DNA of 64,000 nt from contig JAQXDW010000021.1 of assembly GCA_029251165.1 (NCBI GenBank), positions 20,936 to 84,935 of the forward strand, read 5' to 3'. The position numbers and the translations under genes are program-made. This document shows positions 61,913 to 64,000 of the stretch, one piece after another (the first letter of the stretch is position 1; each line of letters starts with the position of its first letter). The notes under the pieces were generated by a model, which ran no database searches, was not told where the DNA came from, and saw only the letters and a list, made by a program, of their open reading frames with translations. The stretch is from Myxococcota bacterium (GTDB lineage Bacteria; Myxococcota_A; UBA796).

Positions 61913-62254
61913 TCAGCCCTTCCGGGGGGGAAGGAACTTCTGCATCTTCATCGCGGCCGGGATCGAGCCGGTGACCTTCATCTTGCGGGTCAGGACCGCC
62001 ATCCGGCCGTTGGCCTTGCCGTTGATGATCTTGAGGTAGAGGGGCGCAGGAACCTCGTAGGTGACCGAGGGGCTGTCGTGGACCCCCTCGCTGACCGAGA
62101 AGCCATCGTCCTTGACGTCGACGTACCACTCACCGCCACCATCACCGCTGATCTTGAACTGGTAGGTCGCGGTGACGCCCTTGAGATGCTTCTCGACGAT
62201 GTGGTTGCTGAGGTTTCCAAAGAAGTCGTTGAGGGACGCAATCTCACCAGCCAT
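61913..62254 (-). CDS. SCP2 sterol-carrier-like protein
   Basis: This 113-residue protein begins at ATG 62254, with GGAG 7 bp upstream. The fold matches stand-alone SCP2 domains: YQFKISGDGGGEWYVDVKDDGFSV, SPSVTYEVPAPLYLKIINGKANGRMAVLTRKMKVTGSI. The family binds sterols, fatty acyl-CoA or other lipids in a hydrophobic tunnel. It is the first gene of the minus-strand operon and starts 20 bp from the perfect palindrome at 62274, so it should be regulated by whatever binds there. Confidence 0.9.
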   Translation of the reverse strand: MAGEIASLNDFFGNLSNHIVEKHLKGVTATYQFKISGDGGGEWYVDVKDDGFSVSEGVHDSPSVTYEVPAPLYLKIINGKANGRMAVLTRKMKVTGSIPAAMKMQKFLPPRKG

Positions 62255-62273
62255 TGGACGGCTCCTGTAGATG

Positions 62274-62287
62274 TAGAACTTGTTCTA
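62274..62287. promoter_or_regulatory. KstR-type operator, perfect palindrome
   Basis: TAGAACTTGTTCTA has two exact 6-bp arms around TT and fits TNNAACNNGTTNNA, the known operator consensus of KstR, the TetR-family repressor of sterol catabolism in actinobacteria. It lies 20 bp upstream of the SCP2 gene start and 84 bp from the divergent synthetase start. Confidence 0.7.
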
Positions 62288-62344
62288 GCCCCGTCAGCAT
62301 GCGGGGAAGCAAACCGGAAGTCAAGTGGGGTACAGTGGCCCGGC

Positions 62345-62358
62345 TAGAACGCGTTTCA
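62345..62358. promoter_or_regulatory. Second KstR-type operator match
   Basis: TAGAACGCGTTTCA also fits TNNAACNNGTTNNA, though the arms are imperfect. It lies 12 bp before the synthetase ATG, next to its GGAG ribosome site. With the site at 62274 it could control both divergent transcripts. Confidence 0.6.
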
Positions 62359-62370
62359 CAGGAGCATAGT

Positions 62371-63882
62371 ATGGGCGGATCATTCTGGGAACATGCAGCG
62401 GAGGCACCAGAGCGGGTTGCCCTGGTGGCGCCGGACGGAGCAGCATGGAGCGCGGCGGCGCTGCGGGAGGCTTCCGGGCGATTCGCGGCAGGGCTGCGGT
62501 CGATCGGCTGCCAGGCTGGAGACGTGGTCGCGTTCGTGATGCACAACACCGCCGAGGTCCTCGCGCTGTCTCTGGCGACCGCAGAGGCTGGGGTCTACCT
62601 CGTGCCCGTCAACTGGCACCTCACCGCTGCTGAGATCGGCTACATCCTCGCCGACTCCGATGCAAAGGCCGTGTTCTGTACCGCCCAGACCGCCCAGAGC
62701 GTCGCCGAGGCCGCCGATGCGGCAGGACTGTCCAGGCGCTACTGCACGACGGCCGTCGCGGGCTTCTCCCTGCTCAGTGAATTCGGTGCCGACGCCCCGC
62801 CGATCGGCGACCGATGCGCGGGCGGCGTGATGAGCTACACCTCCGGCACCACCGGCCAGCCCAAGGGCGTTCGTCGCCCGCTGCCGCCCTACCCCCCAGA
62901 GCCGGTCGCCGCTGGACACGCTGGCTTCCTGGCAGGATTTGGCCTCAAGCCCGGCGGAGTTCACCTCGTCGTGAGTCCGCTGTATCACACCGCCGTCCTC
63001 TACTATGCGACCAACACCCTGCACCTCGGCCAGACCATCGTGCTGATGGACCGCTGGACTCCTGAGGGCACCCTGGAGCGCATCGAGACGTACCGGGTGA
63101 CCAACTCCCACATGGTCCCGACCCAGTTTGTGCGCATGCTCAAGGAGCGCCCGTCGCTGAGAGAGTACGACGTCAGCTCCCTCGTCCGCGTCATCCACGG
63201 CGCGGCGCCCTGCTCCAAGGCGGTCAAGCGGCAGATGCTTGAGTGGTGGGGTGAGGTGATCTTCGAGTACTACGCCGCGACCGAGGGGGGCGGAACCATC
63301 GTCTCTCCCCAGGAGTGGCTGGAGCGCCCGGGCACCGTCGGTAAGCCCTGGGATGGCGCGGAGATCCGCATCTACAACGACGAGGGCACCCTGCTGGCTC
63401 CCGATGAGATCGGCACCGTGTTCATCAAGATGGCCCAGGGCTTCACCTACCACAAGGACCCCACCAAGACCGGGCGCGCCTGGAACCCCGACGGCTTCTT
63501 TACCGTCGGAGATGCCGGCTACCTCGATGCAGATGGCTACCTCTACCTCTGCGACCGCAAGGCCGACATGATCATCTCCGGCGGGGTCAACATCTACCCT
63601 GCGGAGATCGAGGGGGTGCTCATCACCCACCCGGCGGTCATGGACGTCGCGGTGTTCGGCATCCCCGACGCCGACTGGGGCGAGCAGGTCAAGGCGGTCG
63701 TCGAGACCCGCGCAGCGGTCTCTGAGGACGCGCTCATCGCCTTCGCGCTGGAGACACTGGCGAAGTACAAGTGCCCACGCAGCATCGACTTCGTGGACAC
63801 CCTGCCCAGAGACCCCAATGGAAAGCTTGCAAAGCGCACGCTGCGGGATCCGTACTGGGCGGGAACGGGTCGGAGCATCTGA
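62371..63882 (+). CDS. Acyl-CoA synthetase (FadD-type)
   Basis: ATG 62371 (with GGAG at 62361-62364) gives 503 residues; longer frames cross the operator sites. It is an adenylate-forming ligase with SYTSGTTGQPKGVRR, YYAATEGGG and a complete C-terminal domain (GDAGYLDADGYLYLCDRKADMIISGGVNIYPAEIEG; PRDPNGKLAKRTL). The C-terminal DPYWAG matches some mycobacterial FadD proteins (FadD4-like) as I recall. It activates a carboxylate to its CoA ester. It is divergent from the sterol-like operon and shares its control region. Substrate uncertain. Confidence 0.85.
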   Translation: MGGSFWEHAAEAPERVALVAPDGAAWSAAALREASGRFAAGLRSIGCQAGDVVAFVMHNTAEVLALSLATAEAGVYLVPVNWHLTAAEIGYILADSDAKAVFCTAQTAQSVAEAADAAGLSRRYCTTAVAGFSLLSEFGADAPPIGDRCAGGVMSYTSGTTGQPKGVRRPLPPYPPEPVAAGHAGFLAGFGLKPGGVHLVVSPLYHTAVLYYATNTLHLGQTIVLMDRWTPEGTLERIETYRVTNSHMVPTQFVRMLKERPSLREYDVSSLVRVIHGAAPCSKAVKRQMLEWWGEVIFEYYAATEGGGTIVSPQEWLERPGTVGKPWDGAEIRIYNDEGTLLAPDEIGTVFIKMAQGFTYHKDPTKTGRAWNPDGFFTVGDAGYLDADGYLYLCDRKADMIISGGVNIYPAEIEGVLITHPAVMDVAVFGIPDADWGEQVKAVVETRAAVSEDALIAFALETLAKYKCPRSIDFVDTLPRDPNGKLAKRTLRDPYWAGTGRSI

Positions 63883-63917
63883 CGGTCCGGCTCAGAACCA
63901 GACGAGCCCGGCGGGGA

Positions 63918-64000
63918 TCAGGCTTCTTCTCGGCGACGCCCGATCAGCCCGACCAGCGAGAGCAGCAGCCCGCCGGTCACGCCAGAGACTGCGGAGCACC
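63918..64000 (-). CDS. C-terminal end of a MYXO-CTERM-type surface protein (partial)
   Basis: Reading the minus strand from the right edge, the last 27 or so codons before the TGA at 63920-63918 encode C-S-A-V-S-G, a run of Leu/Val/Gly, then G-R-R-R-E-E-A. That is a cysteine, a hydrophobic helix and an Arg-rich end, the MYXO-CTERM layout. The rest of the gene lies outside the window. It is convergent with the acyl-CoA synthetase. Confidence 0.55.
   Translation of the reverse strand, partial: CSAVSGVTGGLLLSLVGLIGRRREEA

Noticed and set aside
1..64000. tRNA, rRNA, CRISPR, insertion sequences, phage genes
   Set aside because: Looked for; no convincing CCA-ended cloverleaf, spaced direct repeats, transposase or integrase was recognised.

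Overview
The window is about 64 kb of GC-rich DNA with gene overlaps of the ATGA/GTGA type. It looks like a chromosomal segment of a Myxococcota-type (former Deltaproteobacteria) bacterium. The evidence is two proteins ending in MYXO-CTERM-like tails (51.9 kb and the right edge), an Asp/Cys-rich MopE-type lipoprotein with repeated CDGxDNDCDG motifs, many short lipobox lipoproteins, Ser/Thr kinases with ATPase and TPR tails, a SBP-permease fusion transporter and a large LRR protein. I saw no tRNA, rRNA, CRISPR array, insertion sequence or integrase.

Layout. 0-10 kb: a truncated, degenerate kinase; an esterase; a CreD-like envelope protein beside an unknown membrane-anchored protein; a thioredoxin/octaheme cytochrome fusion; a small lipocalin-like protein overlapping an RNA m5C methyltransferase; a rhomboid-TPR protease. 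10.1-14.5 kb: a tightly coupled three-gene operon of class-III aminotransferase, LuxE-LuxC fusion and M19 dipeptidase, ended by a strong hairpin. 14.7-22.8 kb: a sigma-70 factor, trpS, lipoproteins, a degenerate polyprenyl-synthetase homologue and a YqeY-like protein. 22.8-30 kb: sugar ABC transporter parts without an ATPase, an AmpG-type permease carrying a ComEA-like insertion, and an LRR protein. 30-54 kb: mixed housekeeping and envelope genes, including ctaA, a Nudix enzyme, an amidohydrolase with a TolB-like propeller, TetR, the MopE-like protein, two CapA-family proteins flanking a hydrolase and a large multidomain kinase, rlmN and a Rieske oxygenase.

54.1-63.9 kb is the most striking region. 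A minus-strand run of eight genes (SCP2, tandem DUF35, Ltp4-like, Ltp3-like, FadD19-like, SDR, ChsE2-like, ChsE1-like) faces a divergent acyl-CoA synthetase. The shared intergenic region has two matches to TNNAACNNGTTNNA, the operator consensus of the actinobacterial sterol regulator KstR. Both the gene content and part of the gene order (DUF35-ltp4-ltp3) match the mycobacterial/rhodococcal sterol side-chain degradation genes as I remember them. I infer a sterol or steroid-like side-chain degradation cluster in a myxobacterial relative; no ring-degradation gene is present here.

All family assignments were made by eye from motifs and remembered homologues; no database search was run.
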